A program made the translations under genes and the position numbers. The notes under the pieces are model-generated. The model saw only the letters and a program-made list of their open reading frames with translations, had not been told where the DNA came from and made no database searches. Below are positions 54,724 through 63,614 of a DNA stretch of 64,000 bases, one piece after another. Origin of the DNA: an uncultured Bacteroidales bacterium (GTDB lineage: Bacteria; Bacteroidota; Bacteroidia; Bacteroidales; Muribaculaceae); contig CASEAQ010000007.1 of NCBI GenBank assembly GCA_949285735.1, positions 1 to 64,000 of the forward strand, written 5' to 3'. Numbering within the stretch: the first letter of the stretch is position 1; each line of letters starts with the position of its first letter.

Positions 54724-55428
54724 ATGACACTGATTAACCGAAACCAAAAATTGTCGGATGTCATTATCGAAGATCCTTCAATCATCACAGTGTTGAACCG
54801 ATTCAACATCTATCTCGGAGTTGGCGACAAAACCGTGGAGCAGGTTTGTGCCGAAAAGCAGCTCGACACCGATTTTTTCCTCACAATCCTCAATACATTC
54901 TCCAACGAAACATATTTTCCCGAAAAGCTATTAAAGAATTTCAATGTAAAACTGATTATAAATTATCTCAATAGCACAAACAGCTATTACCGTCAATTCA
55001 TAATTCCAAACATTGAGAACCATTTCAACCTGTTGCTTAAACGTAGCAAAGACAATAACACCAACCTCGAACTGCTCATGAAATTCTTCCTCGAAGTTAA
55101 GGCTGAGCTGACGGGGCGCATCAACTACGACACCAACACCCTCTTCAAAGAAATTCTTTCGCTCGACGACGCCAATTCCTCGGCAGGATTCGGCAGCGAA
55201 GGTTCGGTCGTGTTCAACGACAACGAAAGCGATGCCATCGAGGATAAAATCAACGACCTCGTGAGTATGTTCATAATACACCTCACAGGAAAGTATGATT
55301 CCAATCTATGCCTTGCCGTGCTAACTGCAATACTTGGGCTAAAAAAAGATTTATGCCAGAACAACAGAATACGCAACCGCATTCTGATGCCGATATATCG
55401 CTACCTTAGTTTCAAGACAAATGACTGA
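54724..55428 (+). CDS. DUF542/ScdA_N-like protein with degenerate hemerythrin-like domain
   Basis: 234 residues. The first ~60 (LSDVIIEDPSIITVLNRFNIYLGVGDKTVEQVCAEK) match the ScdA_N/DUF542 domain of RIC-type Fe-S repair proteins. The rest is all-helical, with the spacing of a hemerythrin-like bundle (YYRQFIIPNIENHFNLL; MFIIHLTGKYD), but most His ligands are missing. Cytosolic. It may sense or bind something without a diiron site; function is inference. Overlaps the next gene by 8 nt, a LuxR-type regulator, which suggests a sensor-regulator pair. Confidence 0.6.
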   Translation: MTLINRNQKLSDVIIEDPSIITVLNRFNIYLGVGDKTVEQVCAEKQLDTDFFLTILNTFSNETYFPEKLLKNFNVKLIINYLNSTNSYYRQFIIPNIENHFNLLLKRSKDNNTNLELLMKFFLEVKAELTGRINYDTNTLFKEILSLDDANSSAGFGSEGSVVFNDNESDAIEDKINDLVSMFIIHLTGKYDSNLCLAVLTAILGLKKDLCQNNRIRNRILMPIYRYLSFKTND

Positions 55429-55966
55429 ATCATCTGCCATAGTAATCACACGAGACACACTGCGAGCTTTAGGCATAAAGCACTTGCTCGGCTCGCTTTT
55501 CAACATCAAGGCGCAAGTGGCACAAGGCGTCAGTCCGTTGGTTGCCGAAGGTGGAATGGAGCAATACGAGATAATATTTGTCGATGAATACAATTGCCTG
55601 TCACACCTCGACTTGTTCATTCCGCAGAAGAACAAGACTGTGATTCTCGCCAATACCGACGAAGACAAATACCTCTCGTGGCAGCACATCAACTGCAACA
55701 CCGACGAAGACCGCATCGTTGAAGCCATTGCCGCAATACTGAAAAAACTGCGCCACAGCAACTCCACACAAAGCGGCTTGTCGTCGCGCGAAATCGAGGT
55801 GCTGAAACTGGTGGCGCAGGGCATGACCAACAAGGAAATTGCCGACAACCTCACCATCAGCATAAACACGGTGCTCTCGCACCGCAAGAACATATCGGCA
55901 AAATTGGGAATAAAAAGCGTTTCCGGCCTATGTATCTATGCAATGATGAACGGCATAGTCCACTGA
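55421..55966 (+). CDS. LuxR-type response regulator with degenerate receiver
   Basis: 181 residues. The N-terminal ~105 residues resemble a receiver domain, VITRDTLRALGIKHLL then YEIIFVDEYNCL; of the usual acidic pair only one Asp remains, while the phospho-acceptor-like Asp is kept, and the later Thr/Lys are altered. The C-terminal HTH (~120-175, LSSREIEVLKLVAQGMTNKEIADNLTISINTVLSHRKNI) is intact and typical of NarL/FixJ. No histidine kinase is adjacent, so it may respond to the DUF542 protein encoded just upstream. Confidence 0.85.
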   Translation: MTESSAIVITRDTLRALGIKHLLGSLFNIKAQVAQGVSPLVAEGGMEQYEIIFVDEYNCLSHLDLFIPQKNKTVILANTDEDKYLSWQHINCNTDEDRIVEAIAAILKKLRHSNSTQSGLSSREIEVLKLVAQGMTNKEIADNLTISINTVLSHRKNISAKLGIKSVSGLCIYAMMNGIVH

Positions 55967-55996
55967 ATTATTAATACTATTAAACATATTAGCTTC

Positions 55997-58804
55997 ATGA
56001 AGAATTTAAGATTTTTACTGATGATGGCGTGTGTGGCTGTTTGCAACATCCTCGCCCATGCCGACAATGCCACCGAACAGTTCCCCATCGACACTGCCAT
56101 CAGGCACGGAGTGTTGCCCAACGGGCTGACGTATTACATCATGCACAACGAGGAGCCCAAGAACCGTGCCGAGTTCCACATCGCCCAGAAAGTGGGTTCC
56201 ATTCTTGAAGAAGACAACCAACGCGGATTGGCCCACTTCCTCGAACACATGGCATTCAACGGCACCACACACTTCCCCGGCAAGACCATGCTCGAATACC
56301 TGCAAAACAACGGTATGCGGTTTGGCTACGACATAAATGCCTACACCGGTTTCGATGAAACTGTCTATCGTGTGTCGAATGTTCCCACCGAACGCGAGTC
56401 GCTGCTTGACTCCACCATGCTGGTCCTCTACGACTGGGCTTGCGGAATAACGCTCTCCGACGAAGAAATCGACAAGGAACGTGGCGTGATACAAGAAGAG
56501 TGGCGGTCGCGCAACGATGCCACTTGGCGAATGTATGAAGCCGTAGTACCCGAGATTTTCCACGACAGCAAATATGCCAACCGTATGCCAATTGGCACAA
56601 TGGATGTAGTAATGAACTTCAAATACGACGAATTGAGGGCTTACTACCGCCGCTGGTATCGCCCCGACCTGCAAGGCATAATAATTGTCGGCGACTTCGA
56701 TGCCGACAAGATGGAACAGAAAGTCATCGACCTGTTCGGAAAAATCGAAATGCCCAAGAATGTTCCGCAAAGGACTTATTTCCAAGTTCCCGACCATAAG
56801 GGCATCGACTACGCTCTTTATGCCGACCCCGAAGCACCAATGACGTTGACATACTTGTTTTTCCAACACCCCTCTACTCCAAGGGAGCAGAAAAACACCC
56901 GGGCATACTTGCGCCGCGACATAATCAACGTCTTGAGCACAACCATGCTGTTTGCCCGCTTCAACGAAATAGCACAAAAGCCCGATGCCCCATTCAGCTA
57001 TGCCGTGGGGCAAGACGGGCAATTCTTCATTTCGGCAACCAAAGATGCCTACTCGTTGATTGCCATGTCGAAAGAGGGCAAAACGCTCGAAACATTCAAG
57101 ACCATGCTCACCGAGGCACAGCGCCTCAACCTGCATGGCTTCACGGCAAGCGAACTCGAACGTGCCAAAGCCGATGTAAAGACTATGCTCGAAAACACCT
57201 ATGCCGAGCGTGACAAGCGCAAAAGCCAAAGCCTTGCCGAGTCGATAATAAGCACTTTCACCCAAGGCGGATACATGCCGGGCATCGAGATTGAAACGCA
57301 AGAAGCCTTGCAAATACTACCTACGATTACAGCGCAAGAGGTTTCCGACTTCATCGAAAATGTCATTTCGGAAGACAATGTGAGCCTCATCATTTCGGGG
57401 CAGGAAAAAGAAGGTGTGACATATCCCACCAAGGAGGAGATACACGCCGCCTTCGATTCGGTAATGTCACAAGACATTCCAGCCTATATCGACGAAGTTG
57501 TTGACCAACCGCTAATCTCCAACCTCGCCGCTCCAGGCAAAATCGTCAAAGAATCCTACGATGAAAACATCGGCACCACCGTATGGCAATTGTCGAATGG
57601 CGCAACCGTATATCTGAAACCCACCGATTTCAAGAACGACGAAATCAACTTGAGTGCAGTCAGCATCGGCGGAACATGGGCTTACAACGGTGAATCGTCG
57701 CCCGAAATAAAGTTGATGAGCGATGTTGTTGAAAACAGTGCATTGGGCAACTTCACCCGCACCGACCTCGACAAGTATATGGCAGGAAAATATGCAAGCG
57801 TCCACTTTAACCTCAACTCTGCCACCGAAAATGTGTCGGGAAGTTGCGTGAAGAAAGACATAGAAACCATGTTGCAGCTCAACTATCTCTTGTTCACCAG
57901 CGTCGAAAAAGACCAGCAGGCATTCGATGCACTGAAAAGCCGCTTGCGCTCGCAAATCTCGCTGATGAAAAACAACCCCTCGCGCATTTTCAGGGATTCG
58001 GTTTACTCTACGCTCTATCACCAAAACCCAATATTCAAAAGTGTAACAGAAGGCGACTTGGATCTCCTCGACTACGACAAATGTCTGTCGCTCTACAAGC
58101 AACGCATGGCAAATGCCGGCGACTTCACATTCTCGTTTGTAGGCAGTTTCGACATAGACAGCATTCGCCCGTTGGTCGAAAAATACATTGCTTCATTACC
58201 CGACAACAGCAAGCGTGAGAAAATATCCTACACCGTGTCGTGCACCGATGGCAATATTGACAACCATTTCACGCAACCCATGATGTCGCCAAAGACCAAT
58301 GTGTTTGCCAATTTCACTGGCAATATGGAATATTCGATATACAACGACATGATGTTCAGTGTTCTTAGCGACATCATGACAATCAAATATACCAACTCGC
58401 TGCGCGAAGAGGAAGGTGGTACCTATGGTGCCGGCGTAAGTGCCTATTTGTCGCAATTCAACGGCGAATGGGTCATATCCTACCAGTTCACTACTAACGA
58501 CAAGCAACGCGACAAACTGATTGAGATAGCCGACACCGAACTCGCCAACGCCATAAGCAACGGGGTCGAGGAAAGCGAGTTCAACAAGGTAAAAGAGGCT
58601 GCCGTAAAGCAATACGAAACAAGCCTCCGCACCAATGGCTACTGGATTAGCGTCTTGAACGACAAAGCCACAGGGCACGACAGCTACACAGGCTTTAAAG
58701 AGATGCTCAACAACCTGTCTTTAACCGAGTTCAACTCATTCATCAAGAAACTCGACATCACCCAAAACCACATCTCAGTAGTAATGACCGGCGTAGCAAA
58801 ATAA
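55997..58804 (+). CDS. M16 family metallopeptidase
   Basis: 935 residues. Signal peptide (~1-22, ending HAD). First M16 module has the inverted zinc motif HFLEH (residues 80-84) with the second Glu in the following helix; the second module (~530-900) is inactive and complements the chamber, as in pitrilysin-like and PqqL proteases. Periplasmic, cleaving peptides. Last gene before a terminator; 30 nt after the regulator gene, so possibly within the same regulated unit. Confidence 0.92.
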   Translation: MKNLRFLLMMACVAVCNILAHADNATEQFPIDTAIRHGVLPNGLTYYIMHNEEPKNRAEFHIAQKVGSILEEDNQRGLAHFLEHMAFNGTTHFPGKTMLEYLQNNGMRFGYDINAYTGFDETVYRVSNVPTERESLLDSTMLVLYDWACGITLSDEEIDKERGVIQEEWRSRNDATWRMYEAVVPEIFHDSKYANRMPIGTMDVVMNFKYDELRAYYRRWYRPDLQGIIIVGDFDADKMEQKVIDLFGKIEMPKNVPQRTYFQVPDHKGIDYALYADPEAPMTLTYLFFQHPSTPREQKNTRAYLRRDIINVLSTTMLFARFNEIAQKPDAPFSYAVGQDGQFFISATKDAYSLIAMSKEGKTLETFKTMLTEAQRLNLHGFTASELERAKADVKTMLENTYAERDKRKSQSLAESIISTFTQGGYMPGIEIETQEALQILPTITAQEVSDFIENVISEDNVSLIISGQEKEGVTYPTKEEIHAAFDSVMSQDIPAYIDEVVDQPLISNLAAPGKIVKESYDENIGTTVWQLSNGATVYLKPTDFKNDEINLSAVSIGGTWAYNGESSPEIKLMSDVVENSALGNFTRTDLDKYMAGKYASVHFNLNSATENVSGSCVKKDIETMLQLNYLLFTSVEKDQQAFDALKSRLRSQISLMKNNPSRIFRDSVYSTLYHQNPIFKSVTEGDLDLLDYDKCLSLYKQRMANAGDFTFSFVGSFDIDSIRPLVEKYIASLPDNSKREKISYTVSCTDGNIDNHFTQPMMSPKTNVFANFTGNMEYSIYNDMMFSVLSDIMTIKYTNSLREEEGGTYGAGVSAYLSQFNGEWVISYQFTTNDKQRDKLIEIADTELANAISNGVEESEFNKVKEAAVKQYETSLRTNGYWISVLNDKATGHDSYTGFKEMLNNLSLTEFNSFIKKLDITQNHISVVMTGVAK

Positions 58805-58825
58805 CCCAACAATCCCCCATCTTAA

Positions 58826-58868
58826 AAGGGTCGTGCCAAGCTCTATATTGAGCAATGACACGACCCTT
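58826..58868 (+). terminator. Terminator after the M16 gene
   Basis: AAGGGTCGTG (58826-58835) with CACGACCCTT (58859-58868), a GCTC/GAGC inner stem and a short T-rich tail. The rest of 58805-59109 (305 bp to menA) shows no gene; small open frames there overlap the hairpin. Confidence 0.7.
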
Positions 58869-59109
58869 ATTTATTGCACGAAACCGTCCAACTATGCATT
58901 ACTCGCAGACAATTAATTCCACTCAACTCAGGACTTCGGAAATGTCTAACTCGCCCAGATTACGTGGTACAGACCATGCACATAGGAAAATACGACAAGA
59001 ATGCCCCCTGCAAGAAAGATATGAGGATAAAGCACAGTGAAGCACAGGCGTGCACCTGTGCTTCACTGCATTATGCGTGCTACGATATACATTTTTATGC
59101 TGCGCTGAT

Positions 59110-59988
59110 TTATGCTGTAATCCAGTAGAGGGTCATGAGAATTGTGAAGAGCAGCATATTCATTGAGGTTTTACCCAACAAGGGGTTCAATGCTGCGCCC
59201 GTGAGTGTCTTTAATTTGCGCCATATCATTGTGTGAAGCAACAGGTATAGCACCGGAATAACCAATGCAACAACACTCACCGATGTCCATATCGGAATCA
59301 GCAGCAACATGGCAATATATCCGTTTGCCAGATACATCGCCGACGCTGCCTGTCGCCCAAGCATCACGACAAGCGTATTTTTCCCCACCTCACGGTCATC
59401 GTCCATGTCGCGGTAATTGTTTACGACAAGCACGTTCACGCCCATCAGCCCCACGGCGACCGACATGAGGAACACATCCATCTCAAACAATACTCCGCTC
59501 TGCAAATAATATGTCAGGTTGATAGGAACAATTCCAAAAAAGAACAACACAGCCACATCGCCAAGCCCATGATACGACAGCGGATATGGCCCGGCACTGT
59601 ATGCGAGCGCGAATATGGCAATAAACACACCCACGGCAACAAGCCACCACCCTCCTATCGGAATCATACAGCAACCTATGGCGCAAGTCAAGGCAAGAGT
59701 GGCAAACGTGACGACTTTCAACGTTTGCGGCTTGATGTCGCCCTCGGTCACGCCTCGCCGTGGTCCAACGCGCCCTTTCTTGTCGGCTCCACGCTTGAAG
59801 TCGTAATATTCATTAGCAAAATTCGACACAATCTGTGCCAAGACTGCAAACAAGAAACAAAGCACGGCAGGAATCCACTTGAAGGTGTCGTGCCACACAG
59901 CCATGCCACACGCAGCCACCACCCCGGCAACCGACACGGGCAACGTGCGCAACCTTGCACACTCAATCCATATTTTTATTTTTCCCAT
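59110..59988 (-). CDS. menA: 1,4-dihydroxy-2-naphthoate polyprenyltransferase MenA
   Basis: 292 residues, about eight membrane helices. The UbiA-superfamily aspartate motifs are present: NFANEYYDFKRGADKKGR (first) and NNYRDMDDDREVGKNTL (second). It prenylates dihydroxynaphthoate to demethylmenaquinone, the quinone of anaerobic respiration with fumarate in this group. Own promoter at 60017-60024. No other men gene is in the window. Confidence 0.96.
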   Translation of the reverse strand: MGKIKIWIECARLRTLPVSVAGVVAACGMAVWHDTFKWIPAVLCFLFAVLAQIVSNFANEYYDFKRGADKKGRVGPRRGVTEGDIKPQTLKVVTFATLALTCAIGCCMIPIGGWWLVAVGVFIAIFALAYSAGPYPLSYHGLGDVAVLFFFGIVPINLTYYLQSGVLFEMDVFLMSVAVGLMGVNVLVVNNYRDMDDDREVGKNTLVVMLGRQAASAMYLANGYIAMLLLIPIWTSVSVVALVIPVLYLLLHTMIWRKLKTLTGAALNPLLGKTSMNMLLFTILMTLYWITA

Positions 59989-60016
59989 TTGAGATAGTTA
60001 CAAATTTTATGCTCGG

Positions 60017-60024
60017 CAAAGTTA
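60017..60024 (-). promoter_or_regulatory. -7 box of menA
   Basis: TAACTTTG on the minus strand, 28 nt before the menA ATG. Confidence 0.5.
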
Positions 60025-60060
60025 CAACAAAGCCACATTACTACCTCCTGCCGCAGCGAC

Positions 60061-60110
60061 AAAAAAAGAAACAGTGGGAAACAAATGCCTCCGACACCGA
60101 TTCCCCACTG
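60061..60110 (-). terminator. Terminator after the cupin/CMD gene
   Basis: On the minus strand CAGTGGGGAA (60101-60110) pairs with TTCCCACTG (60072-60080), followed by TTTCTTTTTTT. Confidence 0.7.
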
Positions 60111-60146
60111 CCCGAATTTATTTTTTACTATACCCTTTGGGAAAGG

Positions 60147-61403
60147 TTACTTTGCCACTTCGTTGATGCAAGAGATTGCATTGAGCGTGCGCGGATACCC
60201 TATGTAGGGCAACAGTTGCGTCACCACGGCAAGCAACGTATCCCTGCCATTGCCCACACCCAAGTTCCCGGCAATGTGCCCCTTCACTTGAGGCTCGCAA
60301 CCGCCCAGCGAAACCAAGATTGAGAACGTGAGCAACTCACGCATCTTCTTGTCAAACACGGTACGCGTCTGGTAGTCACCAAAGCAGTTTGCCGACAAGT
60401 ATTTTTGTATATGCAATTGGTCGGCAGGCGAGTTTTTATAACCGTTGTGTATTCCCTCGCCGAAGATTTCAACCTGCAGCGCGAGTCCCTTTTCTTGGCG
60501 GTCGGCTTGCGTCACCACCGAGTGGCTGGCAAGCGGCAATTGCACACCCTTCTCAAGCAATATTTCATTTGCCACACCAAGCAAGTCCTCCACGCGAGGC
60601 ATACCGCAATAGGGCACTGCATGGTAAAGCACCTCTTTAACCTCTTCGGGCGATATGCCGTTGGCAAGTGCTGCACCAACCACCTTGCGGAACTCTGTCA
60701 CCGTGTTTTGAGCTACGGTCGAAGCCAACGTGACAAGTATGCGTGCACGCGTGTCGAGGTTGCCATATTGCTGCGTGTCGCCAAAAGCAAAATTGTTGAA
60801 TATTTGCGACAGCTCCGGGTCGGTCTTTGCAATCGGGTCAGCCGCTCCGGGATACCATGTACCCACGTTGGCTGCAGCCTGCTCGGTCAGCCCATACTCG
60901 CCCGCAGTAGCCTCGGCATACTCCTCATCGGTAACAGGGTCGAGCCAAGTGTTCTTGTTGAAGTCGCCATTGCATTCCACGGCAAGGTGCGAAAACCAGC
61001 TGTCGGGTGCTGCACCGTGCCAATGCACCACGTTAGGCGCAATTTCCACAACATCGCCAGGCAACAACAATTGCCCTGGCTTCCCTTTCTCTTGATAGTA
61101 ACCGCGACCGCCCACGGCAATCAAAATCTGACCACCAGTGTGGCTGTGCCAATTGTTGCGGCACGAAGGTTCAAAAGTCACATTAGAGATATGCGTCTTC
61201 AATTCGTCGTTGTTCACCACTGGGGCAAGGAACGACCTTCCTGTGAAATACTGTGCAAATGCGTCATTGGCATTTCCCGTAGGGAATATGCTAAGACCTT
61301 GAGGCACTGCTTCGTTATTTTTCATAATTTGAGCGTTTAATATGTTGGTCGCAAATAGCAAGCCTGCCACTGTTGCGACTCTTAAAAATTTCATTCTGTT
61401 CAT
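60147..61403 (-). CDS. Secreted cupin plus double carboxymuconolactone decarboxylase-family protein
   Basis: 418 residues from the ATG at 61403 (MNRMKFLRVATVAGLLFATNILNAQ, a clear signal peptide). Residues ~55-165 form a cupin with NNWHSHTGGQILIAVGGRG and a second His motif in PNVVHWHGAAPDSWF. Two CMD-type helical domains follow (~185-290 and ~300-415), each with a Cys pair-like region (AVPYCGMPRV; LGGCEPQVKGHIAG). The periplasmic location, fused cupin and tandem CMD are unusual together; peroxidase-like or decarboxylase activity is possible, substrate unknown. Inverted repeat bracketing its promoter. Confidence 0.85.
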   Translation of the reverse strand: MNRMKFLRVATVAGLLFATNILNAQIMKNNEAVPQGLSIFPTGNANDAFAQYFTGRSFLAPVVNNDELKTHISNVTFEPSCRNNWHSHTGGQILIAVGGRGYYQEKGKPGQLLLPGDVVEIAPNVVHWHGAAPDSWFSHLAVECNGDFNKNTWLDPVTDEEYAEATAGEYGLTEQAAANVGTWYPGAADPIAKTDPELSQIFNNFAFGDTQQYGNLDTRARILVTLASTVAQNTVTEFRKVVGAALANGISPEEVKEVLYHAVPYCGMPRVEDLLGVANEILLEKGVQLPLASHSVVTQADRQEKGLALQVEIFGEGIHNGYKNSPADQLHIQKYLSANCFGDYQTRTVFDKKMRELLTFSILVSLGGCEPQVKGHIAGNLGVGNGRDTLLAVVTQLLPYIGYPRTLNAISCINEVAK

Positions 61404-61455
61404 GTCCCGTTCTTTTTGATGGTACAAAAATACTCAGCTCGCCATGAACAGAATG
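61392..61455 (-). promoter_or_regulatory. Promoter bracketed by a 13-bp perfect inverted repeat
   Basis: CATTCTGTTCATG (61392-61404, covering the start codon) and CATGAACAGAATG (61443-61455) are exact reverse complements, centres 51 bp apart. Between them the minus strand has TATTTTTG (61425-61432), a -7 box; the outer arm lies where the -33 box belongs. This could be an operator pair for a dimeric repressor or the ends of an invertible segment. Confidence 0.55.
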
Positions 61456-61526
61456 TAAATAAATTACGGGTTATTTTACACAAATTACAGATGTTGGCAA
61501 CACCTCTCGTTACATAACCACATTTA

Positions 61527-62396
61527 TCAAAAACGCTTCTTTGTTCCAGCCTTGCGATTCTTGCGCCACAGGTCGGGACGGTCGGTGATAATGCCATCCA
61601 CTGGCAAGTGTGGTGTATCTTCGGGTCCGGCAAGAGTCCATATCTTCACTTCCTTGCCATGCTCGTGCAACGTTTCTATCATCCTCCTCGTCACCGAGCG
61701 GTAATAGAAATTTAACGATGATATATAGCTGTATTTTTCATAGTCGAACGAAGCAAAACCTCCATCATAAATCGCTGGCAGCCCCTTGACGCGGAATATA
61801 AGCAGCTTTTCGAGCTTTATCGACGGGTCGATGCGATGCACTTCGGCAAGCGACTCATCGCTGAAAGATTGTACCGACACCCATTCGCTTGCACCGAAAC
61901 TATGCACCGTCTCCACCACCTTGCGTTCCACTTCATATCGCCCCGTCTGGTGTTTTATCTCGATTAGCAGTTTGCACCGTCCAGACACAGTTTCAAGCAC
62001 TTCGGCAAGTGTGGGAATAAACTCGGGAGTCGGATTCCCTGCATCATCAACCACATGAAACGATTGCACTTCGGCAAGCGTGAGGTCGGCAATATTTCCC
62101 ATTCCGTTGGTAGTGCGGTCTATGCTCTTGTCGTGGCACACGACCACCTCCCCATCTTGAGTTAAATGCACGTCAACCTCCACTACATCGGCACCGGCTT
62201 CGATGCCGCGCTCGATGCACGACAACGTGTTTTCTCGCCCTAATCCTGCTCCACCTCGGTGGCCAGCAATGGTGAGCAAGTCCATTTCATGGCTTGTATA
62301 TCCACGGCGGTAAAACAAGTTCGGCACCACGTTATAAGCGATATAACCGGCAATGATTGCCCCTGCGCCAAACAACATATTCAATTTCTTACTCAT
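61527..62396 (-). CDS. Glycerophosphodiester phosphodiesterase
   Basis: 289 residues from the ATG at 62396 (MSKKLNML). One N-terminal membrane helix (~7-24), then the GDPD TIM barrel: IAGHRGGAGLGRENTLS, VVEVDVHLTQDGEVVVCHD with the catalytic His/Glu/Asp, and LIEIKHQ. The family cleaves glycerophosphodiesters to glycerol-3-phosphate and an alcohol, on the periplasmic side here. An earlier in-frame start (62477) is weaker. Promoter box 62507-62514. Confidence 0.9.
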   Translation of the reverse strand: MSKKLNMLFGAGAIIAGYIAYNVVPNLFYRRGYTSHEMDLLTIAGHRGGAGLGRENTLSCIERGIEAGADVVEVDVHLTQDGEVVVCHDKSIDRTTNGMGNIADLTLAEVQSFHVVDDAGNPTPEFIPTLAEVLETVSGRCKLLIEIKHQTGRYEVERKVVETVHSFGASEWVSVQSFSDESLAEVHRIDPSIKLEKLLIFRVKGLPAIYDGGFASFDYEKYSYISSLNFYYRSVTRRMIETLHEHGKEVKIWTLAGPEDTPHLPVDGIITDRPDLWRKNRKAGTKKRF

Positions 62397-62506
62397 AGGC
62401 GTTTCTCTTTCTCCTTGTTTTAGACCAAATTCCGTCAAACGCAAAATTCCCGATGCGCAAACACCAACAATCGGCATTCGACAAAATCTGTAACATAATT
62501 GTTTCG

Positions 62507-62514
62507 CAAATATA
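62507..62514 (-). promoter_or_regulatory. -7 box of the GDPD gene
   Basis: TATATTTG on the minus strand; the leader to the ATG at 62396 is about 105 nt. The remaining divergent gap (62397-62760) is AT-rich and otherwise shows only the box at 62716. Confidence 0.45.
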
Positions 62515-62715
62515 AAAAAGAAGAAAAATAATATGGAAAAATTTCCGCAATAAAATGTTAATGAAGCTATAATCCATTATTTCATAACGACGAAACGATT
62601 CGATTTAGTATCATTTTCACGCCGCTTCACAGCAATTATATGCCACCAACCATATATCGGTAAACGAGGTAGCACATACCGTAATTTATCTACAACGACT
62701 ATCAGAAATAAACAT

Positions 62716-62723
62716 TAATTTTG
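62716..62723 (+). promoter_or_regulatory. -7 box of the DUF3737-patB unit
   Basis: TAATTTTG, 37 nt before the ATG at 62761. Confidence 0.45.
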
Positions 62724-62760
62724 CATTATTCATAAACACACGACTAAAACACATATTTAT

Positions 62761-63612
62761 ATGGAAGAAATCAAAAATACAGAATTTGGCGGCGAACGCC
62801 CGCTGTTTGCATCACATAATCTGCGCCTCGACGGTGTAACCATCCATGCAGGAGAATCGGCACTGAAAGAGTGCAGCAACATCGATGCCATCAACTGCCG
62901 CTTTGAAGGGAAATATCCATTCTGGCACGTTGACGGCTTCAACGTGCGCAATTGCCTGTTCACATCTGGCGCACGAGCTGCCTTGTGGTATTCGCGCAAC
63001 CTTGTAATGACCGACACTCTGGTCGAGGCTCCAAAGATGTTCCGCGAAATGGACGGCATCAAGCTCTCCAACGTGAAAATACCCGATGCACAAGAAACTT
63101 TGTGGTACTGCCGCAACGTAGAACTCGAGAACGTGGAAGTACACAATGCCGACTACCTTTTCATGCACAGCGAGAACATCACCATCAACAATTACAGGCA
63201 ACAAGGGAACTACTCGTTCCAGTATTGCCGCAACGTGGTGATTCGCAATGCCGTCATCGACTCGAAAGACGCTTTTTGGGGCACCGAGAATGTTACCGTT
63301 TACGACTCCGAAATCTCGGGCGAATACCTTGGCTGGCACTCACACAACCTGAAACTCGTCAATTGCAAAATCTCTGGTACGCAACCGCTGTGTTATGCCC
63401 ACGACTTGATAATGGAAAACTGCACGATGGCTGACGACTGCGACCTTGCATTTGAATACAGCAGCGTCAACGCCACACTCAACAGCCCTGTACGCAGCGT
63501 CAAGAACCCACGCACCGGCACCATCACAGCCGAAAGCTATGGTGAAATAATACTTGACGGAAACATAAAATCTCCAGCCGACTGCAAATTACTAACTCAT
63601 AACAACAAATAG
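62761..63612 (+). CDS. DUF3737 family right-handed beta-helix protein
   Basis: 283 residues made of repeating short strands with Cys/Asn ladders (for example [20 protein letters not shown] and [14 protein letters not shown]), typical of the pectin lyase-like beta-helix of DUF3737. No signal peptide, so cytosolic. Function unknown; in other bacteria it lies beside aminotransferase genes, and here a PatB-like gene starts 2 nt downstream, so a shared role in amino acid or sulfur metabolism is possible (inference). Confidence 0.85.
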   Translation: MEEIKNTEFGGERPLFASHNLRLDGVTIHAGESALKECSNIDAINCRFEGKYPFWHVDGFNVRNCLFTSGARAALWYSRNLVMTDTLVEAPKMFREMDGIKLSNVKIPDAQETLWYCRNVELENVEVHNADYLFMHSENITINNYRQQGNYSFQYCRNVVIRNAVIDSKDAFWGTENVTVYDSEISGEYLGWHSHNLKLVNCKISGTQPLCYAHDLIMENCTMADDCDLAFEYSSVNATLNSPVRSVKNPRTGTITAESYGEIILDGNIKSPADCKLLTHNNK

Positions 63613-63614
63613 CC

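Noticed and set aside
56015..57313. 432-codon minus-strand open frame inside the M16 gene
   Set aside because: Antisense shadow created by codon bias of the real gene; its translation is low-complexity and matches no family I know.
58855..59128. Small open frames between the M16 gene and menA
   Set aside because: They overlap the terminator hairpin and the menA 3' end and show no protein-like pattern.
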